Of a stretch of DNA of 64,000 bases, positions 1 through 11,159 are shown piece by piece. Made by a program: the position numbers and the translations under genes. The stretch lies in the NCBI GenBank assembly GCA_963281155.1, contig CAUJLY010000002.1, forward strand, positions 4,960,001 through 5,024,000, read 5' to 3'. The notes under the pieces are model-generated. The model was not told the DNA's origin. It was given only the letters and a program-made list of their open reading frames with translations, and did no database searches. The stretch is from Rhabditophanes sp. KR3021 (Eukaryota; Nematoda; Chromadorea; Rhabditida; Alloionematidae). Every line of letters starts with the position of its first letter. Position 1 is the stretch's first letter.

Positions 1-1
1 C

Positions 2-2233
2 ATCAGATTGTTTCAACAAAATGATCGTTGTAGTATTCGTATCATGGATACTAACTCGAGCAAACGAATGACCATCAAGGCTTTTCATGCTGAACCAGTA
101 GACATGGCTTGGATCGATGCTAAGAACATGTTGGCCACATTAGACGCTTTCGGAAATATCTATTGCTTTGAAATTTTACAAGATAATACTGTTGATTTAT
201 ATTTGAGATTGTTGAGGGAAGAAACAAATAAGGCAACTATTCCTTTCTTTGATTCATGGAGCCGTGAAAAAGCCAATTCTGATGATGTAGAATTCAACTT
301 AATTTGTGCTTTTGAAAACAAATTGGAGTACTTTGCTATGGATCGCATCTCAAATGCCTTTCCTACTGCCGAAGTTGATATGAAAGACTTAGATAAATGC
401 TACAATGGATTTGCCACTATTGAAATGGAAGACGAAATTTCAGCTGTCAAATTTACTCCAAATGGTAAAGAGTTTTTGGTAGCCACAATGGACGGCAATA
501 TATCTAAATATGATATTTCCACATCAACTATGGCTTTTGGGCAAAAATCTAAAATTCGTGTTACACCGAATAGTTTCGTCAACCAATTTCACTTCTTGGA
601 ATTTGTTGATGATTATGGAAATAACAACTGCCTCTACTTTGCTGCCATTTCTGACAAAGGTACAAGAATTGGGTTGTACAACATCAACACCTTTGAAGAA
701 GTCGCCAAGTTTAGGTTTTTTATGGGAGATAACCATAGTCGTTTAGTCATTGAAAAACATCCATCTAACTCTGACTTTTTGATTATCTCAGACATTGGAA
801 GCAAGATTGTTTATGCCTTAGAATTGGTAGATGTCAACTCTTGCAACCCAAGATTCGGGCCTTTGACTGTCATCAGATTATCTCAATCCGTCCTTGCTTT
901 TTCGATCATTGATATCGCTCCAAAGGAAAGCAATGAATTTGATACCACATTCGATGAAGATGACACTTGCAGTGAAAGCTCTTTGCCATTATTCAGTGTT
1001 CCTCAAAATCAAGAAGAGATATTGGTTAAAATGATTGCCATGACATCAAATGTTGTCACTTTGATGCATATTGAATTGGAAAAGATAAAATGTAAGAATC
1101 ACCCTTTGAAGATCACTGAAATAGATGATTCCGACTTATTCCCAAGTGATGGCATGGATAATTTGATGAAGAATTTGCTTCTCAATATAGAAGAATCTGT
1201 TCGGGATGAAAGCAAAGATGTATCTCTTGAGGAAGTGATGCCACCACAATTGGCTATGTTATTCAATTCGGCTGGTATCGAAAACAAGACACCCACACCT
1301 TCTGATGGAAACGCAGACTTCAATGGTTCTGTGAATGAATTTAACAAGTTCCAAAGTGAAGCATTTGCCGAAGATACATTGATGAGCGCGTTCAACGAAA
1401 AATTGAATGTGGATGGGATGAGTAACTTCTTTAGTGAAATGCGCGATGACTCAAATAGACAATTCTTATTTATGGAGCAAAAGATTGTCAATTTAATGGC
1501 ACAACAACAAGCAGTCATTACTAATTCAGTGATCGAAGCAGTTGAAAAGTCTTTGGATAGAAAATTTGCTGCTCTCAGCCAGGAGATGTTTCAACGATGT
1601 ACTAATTTGACTGGCCAGGAAGTTGATCGTCTTTCCGCTACAGTAATTGTGCCGAAGATGTCAGAGATGGCAAGCAGTGTTCACGAAGCCATAGTTTCAA
1701 CTATCCACGCTAAGTTGAATGACCAAGAGAGTACATTGAGAGACCATTTCGCCCAAAGCTTGAGTTCTCCTTTGGATGAAGCTAACTTAGACGGTTGTTT
1801 TGATCCCCAGCATTCATGTGAAAGAGCTTCAACTTCTAAATCTACCCATTCATACCAATTTTATGAAGACAAATCCCTAAGCAATGTAGATGAAATTAAG
1901 AATGCTTTGGCAACGAATCAAATCAGCTATGTTGTTGATATGTGTCAAACAGTAACCTCACCTAACCCAGCTGAATTCATTATTGAAAAATACAACATTT
2001 TTGAAATCATAAAAGATCAACGTAACAACCTACCAACGAAAAGACTCCTAATTTTGATGGAAGCTTGTGCCAATCAATTGCAAACTATGACTGAACAGAA
2101 GTTAAATTTTATTGAAGGTATTTTGATTACTATCGAAGGAGCTGTTGAAGATATAAACCAAGAATATCTTATTAGAACAATGAATCATGTTGTTGACATG
2201 ATTGAAAGTAAGTTAATTTTTGAACTTTGTTAA
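2..2233 (+). CDS. EDC4: Enhancer of mRNA decapping 4 (EDC4/Ge-1), 5' partial
   Basis: Scaffold of the mRNA decapping complex, which joins DCP1/DCP2 in cytoplasmic P-bodies. The frame is open to the left window edge, so the N-terminus is missing; about 743 residues remain. The first ~370 residues read as a WD40 propeller (alternating beta strands, for example near MDGNISKYDIS). A serine/acidic linker follows, then at ~470-620 a helical segment rich in Glu/Gln (FLFMEQKIVNLMAQQQ). The C-terminal ~100 residues (VVDMCQTV, then NQLQTMTEQKLNFIEG) match the alpha-helical P-body-targeting tail of human EDC4 in pattern and spacing and end at the expected place. No intron is seen in 2.2 kb, unlike the other genes here. 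An AATAAA lies at about 2491. The family assignment rests on the N- and C-terminal pattern recalled from animal EDC4; the middle is poorly conserved. Confidence 0.85.
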   Translation: MRLFQQNDRCSIRIMDTNSSKRMTIKAFHAEPVDMAWIDAKNMLATLDAFGNIYCFEILQDNTVDLYLRLLREETNKATIPFFDSWSREKANSDDVEFNLICAFENKLEYFAMDRISNAFPTAEVDMKDLDKCYNGFATIEMEDEISAVKFTPNGKEFLVATMDGNISKYDISTSTMAFGQKSKIRVTPNSFVNQFHFLEFVDDYGNNNCLYFAAISDKGTRIGLYNINTFEEVAKFRFFMGDNHSRLVIEKHPSNSDFLIISDIGSKIVYALELVDVNSCNPRFGPLTVIRLSQSVLAFSIIDIAPKESNEFDTTFDEDDTCSESSLPLFSVPQNQEEILVKMIAMTSNVVTLMHIELEKIKCKNHPLKITEIDDSDLFPSDGMDNLMKNLLLNIEESVRDESKDVSLEEVMPPQLAMLFNSAGIENKTPTPSDGNADFNGSVNEFNKFQSEAFAEDTLMSAFNEKLNVDGMSNFFSEMRDDSNRQFLFMEQKIVNLMAQQQAVITNSVIEAVEKSLDRKFAALSQEMFQRCTNLTGQEVDRLSATVIVPKMSEMASSVHEAIVSTIHAKLNDQESTLRDHFAQSLSSPLDEANLDGCFDPQHSCERASTSKSTHSYQFYEDKSLSNVDEIKNALATNQISYVVDMCQTVTSPNPAEFIIEKYNIFEIIKDQRNNLPTKRLLILMEACANQLQTMTEQKLNFIEGILITIEGAVEDINQEYLIRTMNHVVDMIESKLIFELC

Positions 2234-4276
2234 TATTAATTTTCGTTCAGACCTTTCAATCATGCACTCGCTAATTTATGCTAAAAACCAAAAGATGATT
2301 TCGATGGTTTCGCATAGGTGCAATGTTATAATTGAATTATACGGATTCGACAATTAAATCTGCTTGTAACTGCCCTTTTTTTGAATACTTATATTATTTG
2401 ATATAAATATTTTGACAATAAGTTTTATATGAAAAAACTGTTGAAACCAAATTTGTAGAAAAAAACTTTTGTTTGCTGAAATAATTAAATAATAAATGAA
2501 GAAATAAAGTTAAGATATTTATGATGGGCATACAACAAACACATAAAAACACACACACATTTGGCATGATGAAAAAGATATATTGTGTCCTCATTTAGTT
2601 GATCTTTATGTCATTTCAAAATTTATTTAAGTCATTTATTATAGAAGCGTACTCCTATACTATTTTCTTAGCGTCGCCACCGACTTCAATTTTTAGCAGC
2701 AACAACTTATTTGCATAGGTGATGCTTAATACCACATCAGCAAAATATATCTCACCAATCCATCTGCCATTAATTTGTATCTTGTTTAATTCGAAGGCCC
2801 TGGATTTTGGAATATGAATTGCTAGGCCTATTGGCTGTATCATAATTTCTTCAGTGGTTGAAAGTTTGTGGAACATGAGAGAACAATTGCATTTTAAGAC
2901 TTAGAAAGTGGGTTGAATGTCGAAGATATTTTAGCCTAAATCAGGAACAATAAAATGGAATTATAGTTGACGACAAACTGAAGGGGAATAAGAAATGAAA
3001 TATGTAGCTATGTTTTATGTACTTAATCTCATCATTGTCATTTCCGGGGTGTAATTGCTCATTTTCCTTTTCTACTCATGAATTTATTAAGTGTATTTTT
3101 TATTAAGATGCAAAGCTTCTCTAGAAGACACTGAATTTTTTAACAGTCAAACTTTTTGATCATAATGTATTTTTTAAAAATGCACTTTGATATTGAAAAT
3201 AATACTTTAAGCTTCTTAATCATTTTTTATCCAGTATTTTATGTTCTTATTCATTTACCGAAGTTTTGGGAGAACCAATTAATTCCCTTGATAAAAATAC
3301 TAATTCATCAGTTTCCGGAACAAATTGTCTTTTAGATAAACTAAATAATTCACCAATTAAATACGAGCAAGTTTGAGTATTAAATTAATGTGTCTTATGG
3401 AATATCACGGATTTAATTATTTTTATACATGTCATTTTTTATTTATATTTAGTATAGTTACATATTCAAATAATACAAATATAATTGTCTTAATAAGATA
3501 CCCTTGATCTATTTAATTATGTGAAAAGGGTGAATTATCAATCATTACATTAAGAAATATCATATTGCTTAACAATTGTTGTAAAAATATGTCTAAGTGA
3601 TTTACGCAAATACAGTTACATATTTTTTCAAATGTCAAAATTATATATTACTTTTTTATTAAATCTTCCTTTGTATATTTTGCTATAGAAACATAGAAGT
3701 AAAAACGATGAGTTATATTTTTATTTAGGCTAATTAGTGTACCTGAACTTGAACGTTATGTCTCTAAGTTAGTCAGCATATGCATATGAAAGCGTTAGGC
3801 GATCTTTGAATTTCCTTGTTCATTTTTACTTACACAATCTCACCATTCCTTAATTTGTTTCATCTTGATTTGTTATGGCTTTATAAAGTGTGATTTAATG
3901 CACATTGTTACACAAAATTGTATAAGAATGATACTGAAACATTAGCTTCAATTAACTTGTGATGCCTCTACTGCTTCTGAATCAACTGGCAATTGAGGGA
4001 ATGATTATTTGTCTTGCGCGTACGTTTAAAAAATCGGAAAAATATATTTAATAGATGTCCCAAATGCTTATTCAAAGCTTGACTATTTTAAGAAACATTT
4101 TTGAAATAGATTTTTACTGGTAGTAAAAAGTTTAGATTCAAACATGTATACGAAAATGGTGTGTAAACTATTTTATTCAAAATAAATTGGTAAAAAACAT
4201 TTCAAATAGTTCATTAGCAAAAACAGAGACAGAAAGATAAGTTTAGGATCCTTAGGCGTGACAGAATATATTTACA
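2234..4276. other. Intergenic, AT-rich, one possible exon
   Basis: This spacer separates the convergent EDC4 and inhibitor-2 genes. Apart from the possible minus-strand exon at 2655-2876 I see only AT-rich sequence with runs of A and T. A stretch near 3366-3377 resembles the end of a nematode spliced leader but lacks the rest. Confidence 0.5.
2655..2876 (-). CDS. Possible last exon of an unrecognised gene
   Basis: A 73-codon open frame on the minus strand. It stays open a few codons upstream of the first Met and ends 15-30 nt before two AATAAA-like signals (about 2625-2645 on the minus strand). The translation has an alternating hydrophobic, beta-rich pattern (NGRWIGEIYF, then LLLLKIEVGGD), better balanced in composition than random AT-rich frames here. 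The NG...I...I..G pattern is faintly like a von Willebrand D-type or galectin-like beta fold, but I cannot assign a family. No upstream exon was found. It could be a real terminal exon, a relic or chance. Confidence 0.25.
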   Translation of the reverse strand: MFHKLSTTEEIMIQPIGLAIHIPKSRAFELNKIQINGRWIGEIYFADVVLSITYANKLLLLKIEVGGDAKKIV

Positions 4277-4868
4277 TTAATTGTCCTCGTCTTCTTCTTC
4301 TTGAGCTAGAAGCTCCTTTGCATTACGAAGAGCTGCACCTTCATCATAATGTCTACGTCTTTTTTCATCAAATTCTCTCTTGTGAGCTAAATCTTCTTCA
4401 GTCAAGTGGGATTCATCCTCGACGTCATCTTCTGTTGAAAAGGTTTGCATGTTGCCTTCCGGACATTGAGCGTTTGCGATTCCTTCTTTTAATCTTTCTG
4501 GATCAATTGGACCGCACAGAGAAACTCTTCTTTTACTGTGAGTAGAAGAAGAAGCTGCATCTTCTTCGGAATCGCTATAATTGTGAAAGGGCGTTTTTGG
4601 TTCATCAATCTGAAACCAAAAAATTAATTCGTATCAATTCCCTTCCACCTACCTTCATATGTCCATAATCCTTATCAGCTGGGTGAAGTGTAGCAATGAT
4701 ATTCATCTCATCGAAGTGCGCTCTATCATCGGCATTTGACTTTCTTCTAGATCCCTCATCTTCAGATGAAAATTGCCTATTTTTAAGGATAGACTTCTTG
4801 GGACGTAACTTCAAGCACTCAGTTGGATCATGGAGATCCATGTGATTCGTGTCCATTGGTGATTCCAT
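4277..4868 (-). CDS. szy-2: Protein phosphatase inhibitor 2 (IPP-2)
   Basis: Regulatory subunit and inhibitor of protein phosphatase 1; the C. elegans member is szy-2. Two exons, 4653-4868 and 4277-4609, joined in phase 0 across a 43-nt GT-AG intron, give 182 residues, close to the family length. All three PP1-binding blocks are visible. They are KSILK near residue 25, the [19 protein letters not shown] block at about 51-69 followed by [13 protein letters not shown] (split by the intron), and the C-terminal [13 protein letters not shown] segment. The PKTP threonine is the family's GSK3-type regulatory site. The rest is acidic and low in hydrophobics, as expected for an intrinsically disordered inhibitor. 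The plus-strand ORF overlapping exon 2 is an antisense shadow. Confidence 0.95.
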
Positions 4869-5136
4869 AATCTAGCTTAAACTTTTGTCTCGACAAAATT
4901 TAAAGAAATTTTCAAAAGTACCAACTAAAAAGAGATGCAAAATTAAGTTACGAGATTATGTAAACAAGTAAATATGTTACTGCGAATAAAAGATGTTTAC
5001 CAAAATATTTTGCCGGATGGTAATGTGTTAAACAGAAAAATAAGAAACTAATATATTAGTTCATGGATCATTATCTTAACTACTATATCTTATACTTGTG
5101 TCAGTAATGATAAAAACATTCAAACACGGTATAAAT

Positions 5137-5499
5137 TCACAATCCGTTAGTTAAATCAAACATGTTAAAGCTCAAAACATTATAAGTAGTTGTAGACATG
5201 TTAGGGTGAAGCTTCAGGAGTTCAATTAAAATGTGTGAGCTTCGTGGTAACAATTTCATCTCAAAACTACAAACATTACCCTCAAAACAAGGACCAGATA
5301 ACAGATTTAGAGTAAACAAACAATTATCAAACATTGAACTTTGTTCATTCATATAAATTTGATAAGCTTGAGATAAAATACATACACCATTAGAATCGTT
5401 AATACTAAAGGACAAAGTAAAAAAGTTTGAAGGAGAAGATGCTAGTAAACAACACACTAAACCAGACAAAAAGCAAATTTTTAGTAAAGTAATTGTCAA
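5137..5499 (-). CDS. Putative small secreted protein, 120 aa
   Basis: Single-exon minus-strand frame, 268 bp upstream of inhibitor 2 on the same strand. The first ~20 residues form a clear signal-peptide-like segment (hydrophobic core ICFLSGLVCCLLA). The mature part has cysteines at GVCIL, FDNCLF, GPCFEG and NVCSF. The FSINDSNGVCILSQAY stretch is loosely like the start of a LAMP-type luminal domain (N.T/S..C), but half of that fold would be missing and there is no membrane anchor. A 120-codon frame is long for chance in sequence this AT-rich. I cannot name a family. Confidence 0.4.
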   Translation of the reverse strand: MTITLLKICFLSGLVCCLLASSPSNFFTLSFSINDSNGVCILSQAYQIYMNEQSSMFDNCLFTLNLLSGPCFEGNVCSFEMKLLPRSSHILIELLKLHPNMSTTTYNVLSFNMFDLTNGL

Positions 5500-8400
5500 G
5501 TAATCATATGTACATGTGATTTAATTTTTATTCATAGCCAAAATCATGTGCTCTCAAGTAGAAAGAACCTTAATTGCACAAGATATAGTCGTTGATTATG
5601 TCGAAGTTAATTATTTGCAATGACAAGATAAATAACAAAATATGATGATGATATTCATCCGATTTTAGCGATATAACAAGCTCATTTGTATGAATAAACG
5701 TAAATTATTTGTTTAGTTGAGGAAACAATAAGTTTTTTTGAATAGTCAAGGTGATAAATAAAGTTATGACACACAACATAAATTATCATCATTTATTTTA
5801 TAATTTAACCTAAATTACATAACAAACACAGTTGATAAACATGTGTGGGATAAGAGTAAATAAGGATGATTCCAATGAGGTTAATTAAATTTAAGTAAGG
5901 TTGTTATAGTGGCAGTCGATACAATATGAAAATAGATGAACAATTTTGTGGCTTTGATTTTAGTGAGAAGTGAAAAACTTTATGGAAAGACGACGAGTCT
6001 GTTTCAGTTTTGTTCGTCTTGGGACAGGGTTGGTTTGAATTTATCTAGATGGGCAAGTTGAATAGGTGATAAACAAAAGAAAATCAAATGATAATCAAAA
6101 GCTAATAACATCATAGCAACAGATAGTTATGAAATAAAGTATTTTGTTGAGGAGGAAGTTATGATTAAATGGCTGGTTACTTTGTTTTGAAGTGAAAGGC
6201 AAAGGAAAGACAATAAGTAAAAGGTTATTTTGATGATAAGTTGAATAAAGACATCTGTAAGTTCCTATTTACTCATTCGCATACTTTTTCATGACAATTG
6301 TTTTTTTCAGCCATTGCAAGTATAAAAAACACACTAAATAAATAAATACTTTTATCACACACACGCAATTTATAATAACACTATGCTACCTCCAAATAAT
6401 TTATTATGCATGCGTGAATAGATACTGTTATATTCTTAGACAAAATATATTTACTACAATATAATATAAGGCATATTCAAAAGTTTGGATAAACATACAT
6501 CAAAAGTAAGCGTTAATCCTCGGAGACTTCCAAATAAAATGAATTGTCTTTTAAAAAGGTTGAGGAAGGTTTTGTTAAGTTACTCAAAATGCTCTAAACT
6601 AGTATAGAAACAATATGCTTTAATTTGGTAGAATACTGAACAATGCCTATAAATAAATTGATAAAGGAAGTTTTCGACGTTAATGAGAACAAAGCAGATA
6701 TGTCTGACCGTCTATAAAGCTCAGCCTCAAATGGAACATCCTCAAGACTATAATATTATATAAAATGTGTAAAAATATAAAAATACTTTTGTAACCAAAT
6801 GTATGGTTCGAATATTTAAATAAAACAATTTTTAAAACTCCAATGCCTCAATTTAATGTGTATTATTATTATTTATTATTGAATTTAAAAACGGACGTTC
6901 ATGGAATAGTATAGATAAATAAAATGGTATAGCTAAATGAATTTGGACATGAAATATATATAGTACTATTGAATATACATTTATTTCCTCAAATGACTAC
7001 ACTTAAATTGGCCTTTAAAATATATGGCTCTAGATAAAATTCATCTTCCAAGAGGGCTTCGAACAAGACAAAAACTTTTTATCAATTAATATTTTAAGTT
7101 TTGCCTATTTGTTAATGACTACTTGGCTGAGGGTCTTAGATTATCTTAAAACCAAAAAGCAGTGTGGGTGCAGATGATTAAGACCAGTTGTGGGCGAATG
7201 CTTTTATCATTTTTAAGCTCCATCCAAATTAGGTATACCAAAGAAAGATATTTTTTGAGTACTTTATTTATTTATATGTATTATTTTTTGCAGAAAATAA
7301 AGTCTGTATTAGCAGATTAGTTTGTTCTCTATTTCAAACAAGCAAAAGTGAATGAATGTTTAAAAAAATATTATATTTTTGTCAAACCCCAGATTGTTTT
7401 AAACCTTTTTTGGCGAATATATTATGTTCAAGTAATTGTAAACATTACAAATGACTTATGGTAGGAATATTTTTGTGGCCTTCAATCTGGTTTCAAAACA
7501 GATGTGTACACATGTATTTAAATATGTGCTTTTCCTGAGTAACCCAAATGTAATTACTATAAAAATAAATAGGAGGTTGGTAATAACAAGTTATCTGTCC
7601 ATAAATAAGGAAAAATTTTTTGTATGAAACCATTTAATCGTATCAAGTACAAATTTAGCTTAAATTGTGTATTATGGATGTAGTTCTAATGTACTATCCA
7701 ACCAAAAGGTGTAATTCAAATTAATTTGCATAAATAACTATGTAAAAGGACTTGTGTTCTAAATATAAATAAATTGAATAAGATTAGTATGTCTGATTAT
7801 TTCAAGATACAATTGTAGTCTAAATATGTCACGAGCACAAAAAGCATGTTTTAAACATCTGTTCTCATCCAATAAGCTTAATTATTTTTGCCAGGAAAAG
7901 AATATGCTTGACTTAGTATGAAGTAAATATACTTCGTTCAGTATGAAATGAATGTACCACATTTAGTTTGAAGTAAATATACTTCATTTAAAGTAAAATA
8001 AATATGGTTCCTCTAGTGTGAAAATGATGAACTAATTAAGAAGTACAATATTCTCATTTTTTAGATTTAGTATTTTTGTGACAACTTTTAATTAGATTGT
8101 CAAAGTTTATGCCCAATTAGTGGTTTGTTCATCGAAATGGAAGTAGAATATAATCTGCGCGTTTTCTTTACAATGGATTAAATTTTTGAATGTCAAGTAG
8201 GGAAGTGATATATTTTATGGAAATGGACGACCAAATACAAATATTTTGTTGTCCCTCAAATATCACATAGATATTCCACTTTTTCAGTTATTCAACAATA
8301 AAGTTTTTTCATTTTAAGTATTATCAAAGTGAATAGTCACTTATTTCAGGGTGGTTGCAAGGGGTGTTGATATAAATGATAAAATAAGCCTCAAAAGTCT

Positions 8401-9546
8401 AAACAAACAGTTTAATATATTTATTTTTGATAACTCTAAGATTAAGAATCTTCTCATTTTGGCCATAATAAATAAGATAATAATAACGAGTTTGTTGTCA
8501 ATACTATAAATTTTTAAATAAATAAAATAATAAATTGTTAGTAAAAATTCCACAATGGGATACATAATTGATGACTCAAAAAAATTAGAATATTTATTTA
8601 CGTAGACAGAAGTTATTTTTAGTAATACTGACGTCAACAATCGCATATACTGGAAATTCATGTGAATTTTCACTAATGGAATTGTTTAAAATAGGAAAAA
8701 ATAATAACTCGTATTAATGGAGAACAAAAAAGACAAAAATAATAAAGGTGTGATATGATTTTACGCAATGTTATGCCTGACTCAGGGTAAATAAATAATA
8801 CATAGTTAAAGTTAAGTGTAGATGCTGTTGGACATATGACTGTACAATAAAAATTGAATATATGATGTACGTATACATTTTGGAGTAAATATTGTTTGGC
8901 TTATTCAGCGTAACTGTCGGGTGAAAGCGGTACCATTTACGTTTCATTTAAATTTTAGAAGTGAATACGAAATAAATCACATATCAATTATGTTGACCAC
9001 AAATTAAATTGAAAAAATATAAATATGATGTTAAAAAGAAGAAGAGACACATGTTGTTGCCAACAAACCGTAAAGCATCAAATTGATTTTTGAAAAAGCT
9101 GTGTGAAAAGCACTTTGCAGTGAGATAAAATAAATAATGTCTCGTGCATGTACTTGATTGTTTCTAATTTGTATTTTTGAAAAGGAAGTTTAGCATCCAT
9201 TTGGAGGCAAAGGTATGTATTTTCAAGAGATGATGTTGTAAATATGTACAACATCCCTGACCCAAATTGAATATAACATTTAAATAGACATTCAATCGTA
9301 TTGTTGTTTTGAAATAACATTTTTTATGTGCATCAAAAAATATAGATCAAACGAAAACAATGATGCCTTCTATTTTATGGCCTCCTTTTCCAATTTAATT
9401 GTTTAAAATGGTTGTAGTTAATTGTCAAATTTTTATATTTTTCAGACTGTCACAACCAATTTGGTAATTGAATATAAGAAGGACTAGATTTTTAAGTCAC
9501 TAAAAAAACACTTTTGACTGTCGAACTTAATTTTTTTGTTATTATA
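5500..9546. other. Gene-poor AT-rich spacer
   Basis: Four kilobases with no exon I can support. The 110-codon minus frame at 8341-8673 is dominated by Ile/Leu/Tyr/Phe/Asn/Lys, as expected from base composition. A degenerate repeat lies at about 7905-8010. Confidence 0.5.
7905..8010. repeat. Degenerate tandem repeat, ~33-nt unit
   Basis: Three to four diverged copies built around tatgaagtaaatatacttc, with the tail (t)tcagtatgaa or ttagtttgaa. No coding potential. Confidence 0.45.
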
Positions 9547-11027
9547 ATGAATGTTAGTCATTTTTTATGTTTGACAAATGGTCCTAACCATATTTCAATA
9601 CTTTTATTCCTTATTTTGTGGGTGAGCTTTGGTAAGGGACAAAGTATAGACAATAAATTGTTAGGTGAGTTTAAAGAATTTCGATAATAAATGTAATTTA
9701 AAGGTGACCCCACTATAAGATGCGGCCAAGTAAATATAAGTATAACGGGCTTTACGAAAAATCCGTTTTCTGGGACAATATACTTCCGCAATCATAGACG
9801 TACCCCAGATTGCTTTGCTACGTACGACCCAGAAATTGATACAATGGTGACATATAAGCCCACCCTTAAACTTCAAATGTCATCTAGACACAAATGTGGG
9901 TTCAAGTCAACGAAAAATGAACTTACTGGGTTTGTCGAACTCGAGAATGAAGTCATTTTCGGGTACCATCATAATTTTGTTACTAAAGCCGATCAAAAAG
10001 TAAAAATAAAATGTCTTATACAAGATGTTGTCAGTGTTCCCCCCATTAATCACCACAAAGAGTAAGCTTTAAATGTTAGGATGAAAAATGTATATTCCAT
10101 TTAGAAAAGTAATTAAAGATTTGCCTGTCACTGGACAGGCCGAGGATGTGTTAGTTGATTTTAAGATATATAAAATATTGCAAGTTCCTTCTATTCCTAT
10201 CAAAGACAATCATACTAATGTTGTTTTTGTGGCAACAAGAAAAGAAATAGCCAAAGACATTCACATTGGAGATTCGTTGAGTTTTGTTTGGCATACCACT
10301 AAAGATACTGGTAAGTGTCGTGCGAATGTTCCAAGTACCTTATTTTATATTTCAAGAGATTTATGGTGTAAAAATTTTGGAATGCTTTGGAGAAAATTTA
10401 GATGGAAAGAAAATTAAATTGCTAGAGAATGGGTGTTCTGTTGATAGTGCTATTGTTTCGGATGTTAGTTACCATCGCGATAGTTCAGAAGCAACGGCAA
10501 CATCGGTGGCATTTCATTTTCCTGAAAGTGAGGAAATGTGGATAAAGTGTGCTGTTCAAGTCTGTATCAAAAAAAATGCATATCAATCAAAAACAGAAGA
10601 CAAAGATTTTTCAAGCAATAACTTTGAAATATGCAGTGGCAAAGAGGAATTAGTAAGTACAGTTTATCTCAACTAATAACTATTTTTTATTTAGCAATGC
10701 AAAGAATCCATTAACAGATCTGAAGAATTTAAAAGAGCTAAACGTCACATTCCCGGTCTTTTTAATGTGAAATCCTTTTTGAGATATCCTTCATCAAAAG
10801 AAAGAATAAAAAGACATATCATGGACATTGAACAAAATGACTCAATTAACTTGAAACAACAAGAATGCGATTTTCACGTATTAAAGACATCCTGGTTCCA
10901 AAATATTCTTCTGTTTTACACATTCTGGTTATTAGCTTTAGTCACGGCAAAGTTATATTTGGAAATATTGGAAAAGAGGAAATTAATAAGTGCATATATT
11001 ATTAAACATTTTATAAGAGAGGTATAA
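9547..11027 (+). CDS. ZP-domain (cuticlin-like) type I membrane protein
   Basis: Secreted or apical extracellular-matrix protein of the zona pellucida/cuticlin type. Five exons (9547-9664, 9704-10061, 10105-10310, 10357-10652, 10695-11027) are separated by introns of 39, 43, 46 and 42 nt; all phases close to 436 residues. A signal peptide lies at about 17-32 (ISILLFLILWVSFGKG). The ZP module follows, with its cysteines in order: IRCGQV, PDCFATYD, HKCGF, KIKCLIQD, a typical second half ILECFGE / LLENGCSVD, then IKCAVQVC. A dibasic furin-type site RAKR is at 340-343 and a transmembrane helix at about 393-416 (ILLFYTFWLLALVTA), followed by a short basic tail. This is the usual order for ZP proteins, which are cleaved before the membrane anchor and then polymerise. 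AATAAA follows at 11152. I cannot name the specific ortholog. Confidence 0.88.
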
Positions 11028-11151
11028 GCAGATGTAACAGGAACCATTTATATTGTGGTCAATGAACCTTTATTTATTTACTCAAATGTAACATTTGCTA
11101 GTTGTTCATTTTAAATTGTTTTTGCTTGTTGGAAATGAGTAATTTTGTTCA

Positions 11152-11157
11152 AATAAA
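11152..11157 (+). terminator. Polyadenylation signal AATAAA (ZP gene)
   Basis: The hexamer lies 125 nt after the ZP-gene stop codon, in the expected orientation. Confidence 0.5.
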
Positions 11158-11159
11158 GG

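Noticed and set aside
3360..3385. Spliced-leader-like end (gcaagtttgag)
   Set aside because: Only part of the SL1 end matches. The leader start, the proper donor and a clear Sm site with stem-loops are missing.
4258..4545. 95-codon plus-strand frame
   Set aside because: Antisense shadow of exon 2 of protein phosphatase inhibitor 2; its Leu/Phe richness mirrors the acidic coding strand.
8341..8673. 110-codon minus-strand frame
   Set aside because: Ile/Leu/Tyr/Phe/Lys/Asn-dominated with no domain, signal or partner exon; consistent with base composition.
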